From Terrisporobacter petrolearius (GTDB taxonomy: Bacteria > Bacillota > Clostridia > Peptostreptococcales > Peptostreptococcaceae), in the NCBI RefSeq assembly GCF_020748185.1, contig NZ_JAHZMO010000032.1, positions 1-37,274 on the forward strand: 37,274 nt of DNA, given 5' to 3'. A program made the position numbers and the translations under genes. The notes under the pieces were generated by a model. That model saw nothing but the letters and a program-made list of their open reading frames with translations. It did not search any database and was not told the DNA's origin. Of the stretch, positions 17,382 to 26,334 are shown piece by piece; position 1 is the stretch's first letter; every line of letters starts with the position of its first letter.

Positions 17382-18524
17382 ATGACATTCAACAATAAAA
17401 AAGTAATAATTGATGCAGCTTATGGCAGCATAACTAATAAATATTCAGATGATAAAGTTGTATTAGTTGGGGAATTTCATGATGAAAAAGATAATTATGC
17501 AAATAGCTTACAGCTTGTTATAAATAGAGAAAATGATTTGCCCATTACTATAGATGTCCCATACAACGGATATAATATGCAACTTTTTGTGGGAGATTTT
17601 ACTGGGGATAGAATAGATAATATAATGATTAGAGGAGAGTATAAAAATCCCCAAGTTGATAAAGATGGCCATGACAATTTAATAAGTTATGAATTAGGTG
17701 TGATTTACAAATATGAAAGTGAGAAGTTAATAGAAATTTTTAATATGGATAAATATAAAAATAATAATTTAGCTTGTGCCAAATTTAAAAGCAATTATAG
17801 AACTTCAGTCTCATGTGGTAAGAAAAAATATTTAATAGACTTATCTACAAGGCCTAAAGAATATTTAAATAAAATATACGATGAAGATAAAATAGTAAAA
17901 ACTAATTTAAAACCAACCTTAGATAATCCCAGTGAGATTTTTCCTATAAAAGAAGTTTTTAATGATTATTATAACTTGCTTATTTATCAAAGAATTGTGG
18001 GAATTAATAGTGACGTTATTGGAACAATTGAAACACTAATCAATCTTAATAATAACAAGATAAATATTATATATGAAGGGTTATTATCATATCCATATGA
18101 AGAAGCTGATATATTTAAAAATAAATTAAAAAATCAGTTTAAGGAAAGAAGAAAAATACTTGAAGGTAGTAAATTTACAAAAACATATTCTTCAAAAAAA
18201 AATAATAATAGTCGAAATGATGATTTAAACTTAATAATAAAATCCCTGGATGAAGAAGGAAATAAACTATATGTTGATGCATATTTACTTAACTTGAAAA
18301 GTTATGAGATAAAATCATTAAGCCATCTGAAAGTTATATTAAAAGATGACAAAAGTAGAATAGTAGGAAATAAAGTTTTTAATAAAGTTGATATAGGTGA
18401 AGGTTTAAAACCAAAGGAAAGAATAAGAATATTACTATCTTTCTTTTCAAATGAATATAATATGTTTCAGGACTTAGATATAAATAATTTAATTTGTGAA
18501 ATTAATTATGATGCAAGAAGTTAA
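17382..18524 (+). CDS. SLAP-domain protein with FG-GAP-like segment
   Basis: A 380-residue protein without signal peptide or membrane helix. Residues about 60-80 (LFVGDFTGDRIDNIMI) resemble an FG-GAP/VCBS calcium-loop blade. The C-terminal 100 residues (YVDAYLLNLKS, then IGEGLKPKERIRILLSF) match the clostridial SLAP domain, a short beta-domain of unknown function. The ribosome binding site GGGGGAGGAG is very strong. It is separated by 124 bp from the ABC genes and is probably its own unit. Its function is unknown; binding to a secreted or surface partner is only a guess. Confidence 0.6.
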   Translation: MTFNNKKVIIDAAYGSITNKYSDDKVVLVGEFHDEKDNYANSLQLVINRENDLPITIDVPYNGYNMQLFVGDFTGDRIDNIMIRGEYKNPQVDKDGHDNLISYELGVIYKYESEKLIEIFNMDKYKNNNLACAKFKSNYRTSVSCGKKKYLIDLSTRPKEYLNKIYDEDKIVKTNLKPTLDNPSEIFPIKEVFNDYYNLLIYQRIVGINSDVIGTIETLINLNNNKINIIYEGLLSYPYEEADIFKNKLKNQFKERRKILEGSKFTKTYSSKKNNNSRNDDLNLIIKSLDEEGNKLYVDAYLLNLKSYEIKSLSHLKVILKDDKSRIVGNKVFNKVDIGEGLKPKERIRILLSFFSNEYNMFQDLDINNLICEINYDARS

Positions 18525-18636
18525 AAATTTTCACAAAAATTATCTAGTAAAATTTAACATATAATAATATAATGACTATAATACAAATAGATAAAAATCC
18601 ATTATATATAAATGAAAACAATTAGGAGGATAACTT

Positions 18637-18909
18637 ATGAAACAATGTATGGATTCAGATAATATACACAGAAGAATGAAAAAATTAATAGGTCAGTTAA
18701 ATGCTGTTGATAGAATGGTGGATGAAGATGTGCCTTGTGAAGATATAATTATGCAAATTAATGCAGCAAAATCAGCTCTTCACAAAGTAGGTCAAATAGT
18801 ATTAGAAGGTCACTTACATCACTGTGTTAAAGAGGGAATAGAACATGGTGATGCAGATAAAACAATAGAAGATTTTGCAAAAGCTATTGAATATTTTTCA
18901 AGAATGTAA
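18637..18909 (+). CDS. csoR: CsoR-family copper-sensing repressor
   Basis: A 90-residue all-helical repressor of the CsoR/RcnR (DUF156) family. The Cu(I) ligands align as Cys34, His59 and Cys63 (the C-H-C fingerprint of copper-type CsoR, not the RcnR nickel/cobalt pattern). An AGGAGG ribosome binding site precedes the ATG. It has its own terminator and lies just upstream of two CsoR-type palindromes and a P1B ATPase, so it most likely represses that exporter and releases DNA when Cu(I) binds. Confidence 0.9.
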   Translation: MKQCMDSDNIHRRMKKLIGQLNAVDRMVDEDVPCEDIIMQINAAKSALHKVGQIVLEGHLHHCVKEGIEHGDADKTIEDFAKAIEYFSRM

Positions 18910-18931
18910 ATATAATTAAATATAAATTTTA

Positions 18932-18977
18932 TAAAACAAGGTTGTTTAGCAAGGGCTAATAACCTTGTTTTATTTTT
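18932..18977 (+). terminator. Terminator after csoR
   Basis: A 12-bp perfect stem (18932-18943 with 18961-18972) followed by ATTTTT. It separates csoR from the ATPase promoter, so the two are distinct transcripts. Confidence 0.8.
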
Positions 18978-18993
18978 GAAATAAATATTCTTG

Positions 18994-19045
18994 TTGTTAA
19001 ATTATACCTATAGGGGTATAATTTAAATATACCCAGGGGGGTATA
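18994..19045 (+). promoter_or_regulatory. Metal ATPase promoter with two CsoR-type operators
   Basis: TTGTTA (18994-18999), 17 bases and TATAAT (19017-19022) form the promoter. Operator 1 has 12-bp arms TTAAATTATACC and GGTATAATTTAA (18997-19008 and 19015-19026) around six bases and covers spacer and -10. Operator 2, TATACCC-AGGG-GGGTATA (19028-19045), lies just downstream. Both match the G/C-tract-with-AT-flank form of CsoR sites. Confidence 0.85.
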
Positions 19046-19071
19046 ATATAATAAGGAGGAGTAAGTATATT

Positions 19072-21000
19072 ATGAAGAATATATTTGAAGATGAAATAAA
19101 AAGAGATATTTTATTTCTAGTAATATCAGGTATTGCACTTATATTTAGTTTTAGCCATATAAAACTATTTAATTTAGATTTAGCTTGGATCTCCATAATA
19201 TTTTGTGGTATTCCAATAATAAAAGAAGCTATAGAAGGTTTATTTACAGAGTTTGACATAAAAGCAGATGTACTAGTATCCATGGCACTTATTGCATCAG
19301 TAATAATTGGAGAGGTATTTGCAGCTGGTGAAGTGGCATTTATAATGCAAATAGGAGCATTTCTTGAAGAATTTACAGTAAAAAAATCAAGAAAAGGAAT
19401 TGAAAAACTAGTACACTTAACACCAACGTTAGCAAGAGTAATGGCAAATAATGAGGAAAAATCCATTAATGCAAAAGACGTAAAGGTTGGAGATATACTT
19501 AGAGTTAACCCAGGAGAAGTAATACCGGTGGATGGAGTAATTATAAAAGGAAAGACTTCCATAGACAACTCTATTATGAGTGGAGAATCTATTCCACTTG
19601 ATTTAAGTGAAGGAGATAGTGTATATTCTGGGGCAGTTAACCAATTTGGATCTTTTGAGATGAAAGCAACAAAAGTGGGAGAAGATAGTTCTATTCAAAG
19701 AATGATAAAGCTAGTTGAAAGTGCAGATGCTAGCAAAGCAAAAATAGTAGGTGTAGCAGATAAATGGGCAACATATATTGTTATAGCTGCTTTTTCCAGT
19801 GCTATTTTAACTTGGTTAGTAACAGGAGAAATAATAAGAGCCGTTACAATTCTTGTTGTATTTTGTCCTTGTGCTTTAGTATTGGCAACACCAACTGCTA
19901 TAATAGCAGCCATAGGCAATGTTTCGAAACATGGTATTTTAGTAAAAGAAGGAGATGCACTAGAGAGACTTTCAAAGATAAATAAAATTACTTTTGATAA
20001 AACAGGTACTTTAACTTATGGAAAGCCAAAGGTGGAAGAGGTTGTAAGTGTGATAGATAATTTAAGTAATGAAGAACTTTATGAAATAATTGCTTCATGC
20101 GAATTATACTCAGAGCATCCTCTTGGTAGAGCTATAGTAGCTTCTTTTAAAGAAAATCACAAAATGGAAATAATACCTCCTCATGAATTCAAAATAATTC
20201 CAGGTAGAGGAGTAGTTGCAAAATTAAATAATAAGAAAATAATAGCTGGTAATAAATATTTACTTTTAGATGAAAAATTTAAAAGAGATGAAATTAGATT
20301 TATTAGAGAAAAATATAAAAATAAAGGTAAATCCATAATTTATATAGGAATAGATAATAAAATTGGTGGTTATGTAATACTTAGTGATAAACTTAGAGAT
20401 GAGTCTAAGTTTATGATAAAAAGTATAAAAAATTTAGGAATAACACCTGTTCTTTTAACTGGAGACAATAAATATGTGGCACAGAGTATTGCATCCCAAG
20501 TTAATATAGAAGAAGTGAAATCTGAATGTTTTCCACAGGATAAATTAGAAATAATTGAAGATAGTCAGATAAAAGAAAAGAAACTGGTTTGTATGGTTGG
20601 AGATGGAATAAATGATGCCCCAGCCCTTAAAAAAGCATTTGTTGGAATTGCCATGGGTGGTGTAGGTAGTGATATAGCAGTAGATGCAGCAGATATTGTA
20701 CTTGTTAGAGATGATATAGATAATTTGCCTCATTTGCTAACATTATCAAAACATATGATGAAGACTATTAAGATAAATCTTGCTTTTTCCATGGGACTTA
20801 ACTTTGTGGCAGTTATTCTTGCCATGACAGGTATGCTAGGTCCTGTAGTAGGGGCTCTTGTTCATAATGCTGGTTCAGTTTTAGTTATTATTAATTCTGC
20901 CTTACTTTTAAAATATAATAATAATTCAAATAAAAATGAAAAATATTTTAAAAATGAAACTTCAAGAAAAAACAAAGAATTAAGTTGTTCAAGTTTATAA
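19072..21000 (+). CDS. P1B-type heavy-metal-translocating ATPase
   Basis: A 642-residue membrane pump that exports metal ions using ATP. Seen: the TM6 ion motif VVFCPCALVLATPTA, the phosphorylation site DKTGT, the actuator MSGESIP, the nucleotide-domain SEHPLGRAI, and the hinge GDGINDAPAL. It has no N-terminal HMA domain. The last helices (LVHNAGSVLVIINSALLL) carry neither the YN/MSxxS signature of Cu+ pumps nor the Lys/Asp signature of Zn/Cd pumps, so the metal is not settled by the protein alone; the CsoR sites argue for copper. An AAGGAGG site lies about 12 bases before the ATG. It is monocistronic. Confidence 0.9.
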   Translation: MKNIFEDEIKRDILFLVISGIALIFSFSHIKLFNLDLAWISIIFCGIPIIKEAIEGLFTEFDIKADVLVSMALIASVIIGEVFAAGEVAFIMQIGAFLEEFTVKKSRKGIEKLVHLTPTLARVMANNEEKSINAKDVKVGDILRVNPGEVIPVDGVIIKGKTSIDNSIMSGESIPLDLSEGDSVYSGAVNQFGSFEMKATKVGEDSSIQRMIKLVESADASKAKIVGVADKWATYIVIAAFSSAILTWLVTGEIIRAVTILVVFCPCALVLATPTAIIAAIGNVSKHGILVKEGDALERLSKINKITFDKTGTLTYGKPKVEEVVSVIDNLSNEELYEIIASCELYSEHPLGRAIVASFKENHKMEIIPPHEFKIIPGRGVVAKLNNKKIIAGNKYLLLDEKFKRDEIRFIREKYKNKGKSIIYIGIDNKIGGYVILSDKLRDESKFMIKSIKNLGITPVLLTGDNKYVAQSIASQVNIEEVKSECFPQDKLEIIEDSQIKEKKLVCMVGDGINDAPALKKAFVGIAMGGVGSDIAVDAADIVLVRDDIDNLPHLLTLSKHMMKTIKINLAFSMGLNFVAVILAMTGMLGPVVGALVHNAGSVLVIINSALLLKYNNNSNKNEKYFKNETSRKNKELSCSSL

Positions 21001-21011
21001 AAACACATAAA

Positions 21012-21045
21012 AAAATCCTTGCTTTACCGATCAAGCAAGGATTTT
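21012..21045 (+). terminator. Terminator after the metal ATPase
   Basis: A perfect 13-bp stem, AAAATCCTTGCTT (21012-21024) with its complement at 21033-21045, 11 bp after the stop codon. Confidence 0.8.
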
Positions 21046-21410
21046 AAAATATATTTTAAAAAGGGGTTTTTAGGGAATATATTTATTTGGGGAGTAATCA
21101 GTTATTGGGGAAATAACTGTATACTTATAATAACAAAGTTCGACAAACTTCGCAATAGTAAAAAATATTTTTATGAAAAATATTTATTAAGAATAAAAAG
21201 AGTATAGATTTATAAGTTCAATTTATACTTTTTATTTTTATAGAGATTAAAATGTCTATCTAGGATTATCGGATTTGCTTATTCTAAATTAATGTATTAA
21301 TAATAAGATAAAAATGATTTTAACAATATTCACATCACAAACTTCTTAAGTTTTTGCATACATGTAATAGACACAGTATTACTTCCATAAGTAAATTAAA
21401 AAAATAAATA
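21046..21410. other. Intergenic stretch without recognisable gene
   Basis: AT-rich sequence between two terminators. It contains an imperfect hairpin near 21199-21238 (AGTATA...TATACT with A and T runs), but no frame with a ribosome binding site. I see no RNA gene or riboswitch here. Confidence 0.5.
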
Positions 21411-21454
21411 AAAAGTATTTGATGATATTAATTAAATCATCAAATACTTTTTTT
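21411..21454. terminator. Bidirectional terminator
   Basis: A perfect 16-bp stem (21411-21426 with 21436-21451), a 9-nt loop, and A/T tails on both sides. It lies 12 bp beyond the stop codon of the DUF378 gene. Confidence 0.85.
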
Positions 21455-21465
21455 ATTAGGCAATA

Positions 21466-21678
21466 TTAAATGTAAAGTAGTATAAATTGTACGCCTACAT
21501 AAAGAGCAGAAAGTCCTACTAATGTATATACAATTCTACTTATGGCACTTATATTACCAAAAGTTCCTCCCCCAGCTAGTAGGGCAGCTACTAAATCAAA
21601 TTTAAATAATCCTACTAGATCCCAGTTAATAGCTCCAATAAGAACTAAAGTAAGACAAATGTTATAAAGTATATCCAT
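21466..21678 (-). CDS. DUF378 membrane protein (YuzA-like)
   Basis: A 70-residue protein with two membrane helices (about 5-27 and 45-68) and the family hallmark GAINWDLVGLF. The ribosome binding site is AAGGAGG. DUF378 proteins are widespread in Firmicutes and have no established function. It is divergent from the biotin operon and ends at a strong terminator, so it is probably transcribed alone. Confidence 0.85.
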   Translation of the reverse strand: MDILYNICLTLVLIGAINWDLVGLFKFDLVAALLAGGGTFGNISAISRIVYTLVGLSALYVGVQFILLYI

Positions 21679-21758
21679 TATAATTCCTCCTTAACTAATA
21701 ATTGTAATTAGTTTGTGTAAAAAAAGGAAAATAATTCAACTGTAATTTACAATATTAA

Positions 21759-21812
21759 ATGTAAACCTAATAAAATAAAAAGGTTGACATAAATAAAAAT
21801 CATAATTATACT
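21759..21812 (+). promoter_or_regulatory. BirA operator overlapping the bio promoter
   Basis: ATGTAAACC (21759-21767), 14 bases, GGTTGACAT (21782-21790) match the BirA box consensus TTGTAAACC-N14-16-GGTTTACAA with small changes. The right half contains the -35 TTGACA (21784-21789); 17 bases later is the -10 TATACT (21807-21812). Biotin-loaded BirA would therefore block RNA polymerase directly. Confidence 0.85.
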
Positions 21813-21852
21813 TCTAATTATAAACTTAGAAAATTTAGGAGGATAAAACGTG

Positions 21853-22422
21853 ATGGATTTAAAAAATAAAACATATAAAATAGTTATTTGTGGCTTATTT
21901 GCAGCAATGATTTCTGTAAGTGCATTTATTCAAATACCAATACCAAATCTTGATTATTTTACACTACAATTTTTAATTGTGTTGTTAGCAGGTATGTTAC
22001 TTGGATCAAAGCTTGGAGGAATTTCAGTATTAGTTTATGTTATAACAGGTCTTATGGGATTTCCAATATTTGCAGCAGGTGGAGGACTTACATATATGCT
22101 AAGACCTAGTTTTGGATATTTAATAGGATTTATATTATGTGCCTTTGTTACAGGATTTGTTTGCGAAAAAATAAAAAGTAAAAAAATATCTAAGTATTTA
22201 ATAGCAGCTTTTTGTGGATTTTTAGTTACTTATGCTATTGGACTTATATATAAATATTTTATTTTGAATTTTTATATGGGAACAAAAGTGCCTTTTATAA
22301 CAATACTGCTATCGTGTTTTCCACTAGACATTCCTGGGGATCTAGTTTTATGTATTATGGCTAGTTTAGTAGGCTCAAAATTAAGTAAATATGTAAAAAG
22401 AGAAAATATAAATTATGCTTAA
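21853..22422 (+). CDS. bioY: Biotin transporter substrate-binding subunit
   Basis: BioY is the S component of an ECF-type biotin importer; the energizing EcfA/EcfT proteins are not in this window. The 189-residue protein has about six membrane helices, an N-terminal helix LFAAMISVSAFIQIPIP, and the GGPTYxxRPSxGYLIGF-type block here seen as GGLTYMLRPSFGYLIGF. Start choice is open: GTG at 21850 is 7 bases and ATG at 21853 is 10 bases from AGGAGG. It is the first gene of bioY-bioB-bioD under the BirA box, so import and synthesis are repressed together by biotin. Confidence 0.9.
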   Translation: MDLKNKTYKIVICGLFAAMISVSAFIQIPIPNLDYFTLQFLIVLLAGMLLGSKLGGISVLVYVITGLMGFPIFAAGGGLTYMLRPSFGYLIGFILCAFVTGFVCEKIKSKKISKYLIAAFCGFLVTYAIGLIYKYFILNFYMGTKVPFITILLSCFPLDIPGDLVLCIMASLVGSKLSKYVKRENINYA

Positions 22423-22500
22423 AGCTGTATTTTCATTTAAAAAATTAGTGAAATATACTTAAAAATTAGTAAAGATGTTAATTTAAAGGGAGTTATAATT

Positions 22501-23463
22501 ATGCTTAAACATATTAGTGAAAAAATATTAAATAAAGAGTTAATAGATAAAAATACTGCTTTAAGTTTATTGAAATGTGATGTAGAAGATTTATGCAAAG
22601 AAGCGGACAAAATTAGAAAGTATTTTTGTGGTAGTGAATTTGATTTATGTACCATAGTAAATGGCAAAAGTGGCAGATGCTCAGAAGATTGCAAGTTTTG
22701 TGCTCAATCAAGTCACTATAAATCTGAAGTTGAAAATTATGAATTACTAGGTACAAATTTAATGAAAAAAGAAGCAATTTACAATTATGAAAAAAATGTA
22801 GGTCGTTATTCTGTTGTTACAAGTGGGAAAAAGTTAAGTTCAAAAGAAGTAGACTCTCTATGTGACACATATATAGAAATAAGAAAAAGTTGTAAAATTA
22901 AATTATGCGCTTCTGGTGGTTTATTAACTTATGAAGAGTTATGCAAATTAAAATATGCAGGTGTTACAAGATACCATAATAATCTGGAAAGCAGCAAAAG
23001 ATTTTTCCCACAAATATGTACCACTCATACTTATGATGAAAAAATTCAAACTATAAAAGCTGCTAAGAAAGCCGGTCTTACAGTTTGTTCTGGTGGTATA
23101 ATGGGCCTTGGTGAAAATATGGAAGATCGTGTTGATTTAGCATTTACTCTTAGAGATTTAGGAATAACTTCAGTGCCTATTAATATACTAAATCCTATAA
23201 AAGGTACACCCTTAGAAAATAACAAAGTATTAACATTGGACGAGGTAAGAAAAATAGTCGCTATTTATAGATTTATTTTACCTAATGCACAACTTCGTTT
23301 GGCTGGAGGTAGAGGACTTTTAGAAGACAAGGGTTTAAGTGTTTTCTCATCTGGTGCCAATGCTGCAATTACAGGAGATATGTTAACCACTTCTGGAATT
23401 ACTATTGATGAAGATATGAAAATCATGAAGAAACTTGGATATGAGGTGAAGTGTAATGAATAG
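22501..23463 (+). CDS. bioB: Biotin synthase, radical SAM enzyme
   Basis: BioB inserts sulfur into dethiobiotin to make biotin. The 320-residue TIM barrel has the radical SAM cluster Cys60, Cys64, Cys67. Of the four residues that hold the sacrificial [2Fe-2S] cluster in E. coli (Cys97, Cys128, Cys188, Arg260), three align (Cys136, Cys196, Arg266), but the Cys97 position is Ser104 (GRYSVVTSG). Extra Cys residues (for example 121, 131, 173) are present. This may be a BioB type of strict anaerobes with a different auxiliary cluster. The gene lies 78 bp after bioY and overlaps bioD by 8 bp; the ribosome binding site is AAAGGGAG. Confidence 0.92.
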   Translation: MLKHISEKILNKELIDKNTALSLLKCDVEDLCKEADKIRKYFCGSEFDLCTIVNGKSGRCSEDCKFCAQSSHYKSEVENYELLGTNLMKKEAIYNYEKNVGRYSVVTSGKKLSSKEVDSLCDTYIEIRKSCKIKLCASGGLLTYEELCKLKYAGVTRYHNNLESSKRFFPQICTTHTYDEKIQTIKAAKKAGLTVCSGGIMGLGENMEDRVDLAFTLRDLGITSVPINILNPIKGTPLENNKVLTLDEVRKIVAIYRFILPNAQLRLAGGRGLLEDKGLSVFSSGANAAITGDMLTTSGITIDEDMKIMKKLGYEVKCNE

Positions 23464-24130
23464 AGGTGTATTTATTACAGGTACTTCCACAGATGTGGGA
23501 AAAACTTATATTAGTACTTTAGTAGTAAAAAATCTTAGAGAAAATAATGTGAATTGTGGATATTTTAAAGGCGCTTTAAGTGGAGCTTATTTGGAAGAAA
23601 ATGAACTAATACCTGGAGATGCAAAAGAAGTCTGTACCAGAGCAAATATAAATTGTAAACCAAAAGATTTAGTAAGCTATACTTTTAAAGAACCAGTATC
23701 TCCACACCTAGCAGCAAAAATAAATAATGAATTTATTGAGTTAAATAAAATAAAAGAAGATTTTGATAGAATTAGTAAGAACTATGACTTTATGGTTGTT
23801 GAGGGATGCGGAGGAATTGTTTGTCCTCTAAGATTTGATGATAAAAAAATAATGTTAACTGATATTATAAAACTAATAAATTATCCTATTATTGTAGTTG
23901 CTGGTGGAGGCCTTGGAACAATAAATGATACAGTTCTTACTGTAGAATATGCCAAATCTCAAGGAATTTCAATAACAGGAATTATTCTTAATAACTATGA
24001 CGAAAGCAATTTGATGCATATTGATAATAAAAAAATGATAGAAAAACTAACTAAGATACATGTTATTGCCTGTGTAAAAGAAAACGATGAAAATATTAAC
24101 ATATTAAAAGTATTAATAATGGATATATAA
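23456..24130 (+). CDS. bioD: Dethiobiotin synthetase
   Basis: BioD closes the ureido ring of 7,8-diaminopelargonate with CO2 and ATP to give dethiobiotin. The 224-residue P-loop protein shows [10 protein letters not shown] near the N-terminus, the catalytic Lys in YFKGALSG (where many enzymes have KPVxSG), and [12 protein letters not shown]. Its ATG overlaps the 3' end of bioB by 8 bp, with GAGGTGAAG as ribosome binding site. bioA, bioF or other early pathway genes do not follow, so diaminopelargonate must come from genes elsewhere or from outside. Confidence 0.92.
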   Translation: MNRGVFITGTSTDVGKTYISTLVVKNLRENNVNCGYFKGALSGAYLEENELIPGDAKEVCTRANINCKPKDLVSYTFKEPVSPHLAAKINNEFIELNKIKEDFDRISKNYDFMVVEGCGGIVCPLRFDDKKIMLTDIIKLINYPIIVVAGGGLGTINDTVLTVEYAKSQGISITGIILNNYDESNLMHIDNKKMIEKLTKIHVIACVKENDENINILKVLIMDI

Positions 24131-24181
24131 AGGAAATACTATTTGAAGGTATTTAACTAATGAAGAAAAAGAAGAAATATA

Positions 24182-24718
24182 ATGAAGAGAAAAATAATCT
24201 TTAACTTAGCTATGAGTATAGATGGATATATTAGTGATGATGATGGAGGATACGAGTGGATTGTAGGAGAAAATAATAATTCACTGGATACCAAAGAACA
24301 ATTTGAGTTTAATAAATTTTTAGAAACTTGCGATACAATAGTAATGGGAAGGAAGTCTTATGAAGATATACCAAAATAAACTTTTGATGAGTTTTCAGAT
24401 AAAAAAGTTTATATAGTTACAAATAAAAAACTTAGTGTTAATAAAGATAATGTGGAAATTATAAATGGAGATATTGTTGAAAAGATACTTAAGTTAAAAA
24501 ATGAAGAAGGAAAGAATATATGGATATTTGGTGGAGCAATTTTAGCAGATGCATTTATCAAAGCTGATGTTATAGATGAATATATAATTGGTATAATTCC
24601 ATGTATATTAGGTAAGGGAAGAAAGTTATTTTTAGAAAATAATCCGACTATAAATCTACATTTAAAAAATTATAGTTTATCAGATGGAATTGCAGTTTTA
24701 ACTTATGCAAAAAGATAG
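24182..24718 (+). pseudogene. RibD C-terminal/dihydrofolate reductase-like protein with nonsense codon
   Basis: One frame of 179 codons is open except for a TAA at 24377-24379, in GRKSYEDIPK-stop-TFDEFSDKKVY. The family commonly has a Gln-like residue here, so a CAA to TAA change is likely. The halves match the YyaP/RibD_C family: KIIFNLAMSIDGYISD, the VMGRKSYE motif, then NIWIFGGAILADAFIKADVIDE. These proteins resemble NADPH-dependent reductases of the DHFR fold, usually with unknown substrate. The ribosome binding site is weak. It lies 51 bp after bioD on the same strand. Confidence 0.85.
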
Positions 24719-24813
24719 AATATATTAATTATATTTGTATAAAGCTACACTAAAATGGAATAATAAATTTAAAATAAAAAGTAATATTATATTTAAATAT
24801 AAGGAGTATACAT

Positions 24814-25113
24814 ATGATTTTAGACAAGGAAAAATATATAAAAGTTAGATCAGCTCAAGCCCAAGGAGCTAGAACAGTGCAAGATGTTAAAGACATGACA
24901 GATATAGTTATAGAAAATGATGAAGAATATAGTGAGATTGATAGGCTAGTTCAAAATGTTTGTAAATGTCAAAATATATCTGTAAATGAAGTAGTAGCAG
25001 CAGTAAAAAATGGTGCACAAACAGTAGAACAAGTAATGGAAGAAACTAATGCAGGTACTGGCTGTGGTAGATGTAAAGGAATAATAGCAAATATTTTAGA
25101 AAACAAAAAATAG
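24814..25113 (+). CDS. BFD-like [2Fe-2S]-binding protein
   Basis: A 99-residue protein of the Fer2_BFD family. The C-terminal half has the cluster motif VCKCQNIS (Cys-x-Cys) and GTGCGRCKG (Cys-x-x-Cys) that hold a [2Fe-2S] cluster; the N-terminal 45 residues are a second, Cys-free helical repeat (AQAQGARTVQDVKD echoes VKNGAQTVEQVMEE). Such small proteins deliver electrons or mobilise iron from bacterioferritin. An AAGGAG site precedes the ATG. It is monocistronic, with its partner protein not identifiable here. Confidence 0.85.
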   Translation: MILDKEKYIKVRSAQAQGARTVQDVKDMTDIVIENDEEYSEIDRLVQNVCKCQNISVNEVVAAVKNGAQTVEQVMEETNAGTGCGRCKGIIANILENKK

Positions 25114-25167
25114 TTAAGTAAAAAAGCCTTAGTAAATAGAAAACTATTTCTAAGGCTTTTTACTTAA
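25114..25167. terminator. Long terminator hairpin
   Basis: A long stem (25114-25139 with 25144-25167) with two single-base bulges and an AAAA loop; the central AAGCCTTAG/CTAAGGCTT part is followed by T-rich sequence. Confidence 0.8.
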
Positions 25168-25333
25168 GTTGTACAATCTAAATTATATATTAAAAGCATC
25201 AGTTTTTCAGGTTAATAAATCAATTAAATTTATATGTACTTAAATATTATAGAAAATATCAATTTCAATAAATGTTTTTTATATGGTAATCTTAAATTGA
25301 GTTAAGTTAAATTAAGACCAAAGGGGACATAAA

Positions 25334-26245
25334 ATGAGTATAAAAATTGATATTATATCAGGATTTTTAGGTGCGGGAAAAACAACTTTTCTAAATGAAT
25401 TTATTAAAAATACAGATGAAAAAATTGCTATTATTGAGAATGAATTTGGAGATGTTTCTATAGACAGTGATTTAATAAAGGGAGATTATACAGTGAAAGA
25501 ATTACCCTCAGGTTGTATATGTTGTAGTTTAATAGGCAGCTTCAAAGAGGCGATACTATCTTTAAGTGAAGAAGTTAGTTTAGACAGAATTATAATTGAA
25601 CCTTCCGGTGTTGCTATGTTATCAGACATAGTTAAATTGTGCGAAAATATATGTAAGTCTTCAAAGAAAGAAATGACAATCAGCAATATAATCACCATAG
25701 TGGATTTATGTAATTTTTATGAATATGAGGGTAATTTTGGGAATTTTTACTTAAATCAAATAAAAAATGCAAACATTATACTACTTAGTCATTTGAAAGA
25801 AGTAGATAAAAATCAAATAAAAACGATTATTGATAAACTTTGTAGGTATAACGAGGAAGCTTATATAATAGAAGAAGACTGGTATTTTGAAAGAAAATTA
25901 AATTTAAAAAATTATATTGAAGCTTTAGAGACAAATAGAGTTGTTATAAAAGAAAATTTAAAGGAAACAAGTAGAATCAAGAAGTTATTGAAATCTATTA
26001 CAATAGATAAACCTAAGGTTTTTACAGAAGAAGAGTTAAAAGAAGTATTAGAACTACTAAAGGGTAAAAAACATGGATATGTATTAAGGGCAAAAGGTAT
26101 AATTCAAATTGAAAAGGGTAAAACTGTTCATTTTGACTTTACTCCAAATAACTATTCTTATGAATATATGGGTGAAATATGTGAGGCTAAAGTAGTGATA
26201 ATAGGATTGCTTTTAAATACAAAATCGATAAAAGAATTATTTTAA
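25334..26245 (+). CDS. COG0523-family GTPase (CobW/ZNG1-like metallochaperone)
   Basis: A 303-residue G3E GTPase. Walker A is GFLGAGKTT (10-18), ENEFGD (35-40) is switch I-like, the metal site is GCICC (Cys61, Cys63, Cys64), and the C-terminal CobW_C-type domain starts near 225. These proteins insert or deliver metals, often zinc or cobalt, using GTP. An AAAGGGGAC site precedes the ATG. No Zur-like operator or target metalloenzyme was seen beside it, so the client is unknown. It is monocistronic between two terminators. Confidence 0.88.
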   Translation: MSIKIDIISGFLGAGKTTFLNEFIKNTDEKIAIIENEFGDVSIDSDLIKGDYTVKELPSGCICCSLIGSFKEAILSLSEEVSLDRIIIEPSGVAMLSDIVKLCENICKSSKKEMTISNIITIVDLCNFYEYEGNFGNFYLNQIKNANIILLSHLKEVDKNQIKTIIDKLCRYNEEAYIIEEDWYFERKLNLKNYIEALETNRVVIKENLKETSRIKKLLKSITIDKPKVFTEEELKEVLELLKGKKHGYVLRAKGIIQIEKGKTVHFDFTPNNYSYEYMGEICEAKVVIIGLLLNTKSIKELF

Positions 26246-26282
26246 ATGAAGGCCAAAGTTAAAATAAGGATAAAAAACAAGG

Positions 26283-26327
26283 GGCTGTGGTACAAAAGTT
26301 AAAAGCTATTGTACTACAGCCATTTTT
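26283..26327. terminator. Terminator between convergent genes
   Basis: A 13-bp stem with one G-T pair (26283-26295 with 26309-26321), followed by ATTTTT. It ends the COG0523 gene and possibly psuG from the other side. Confidence 0.8.
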
Positions 26328-26334
26328 GGGGTTA

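Noticed and set aside
21019..21207. 62-residue plus-strand frame after the metal ATPase
   Set aside because: It begins inside the terminator stem, has no ribosome binding site and no family resemblance.
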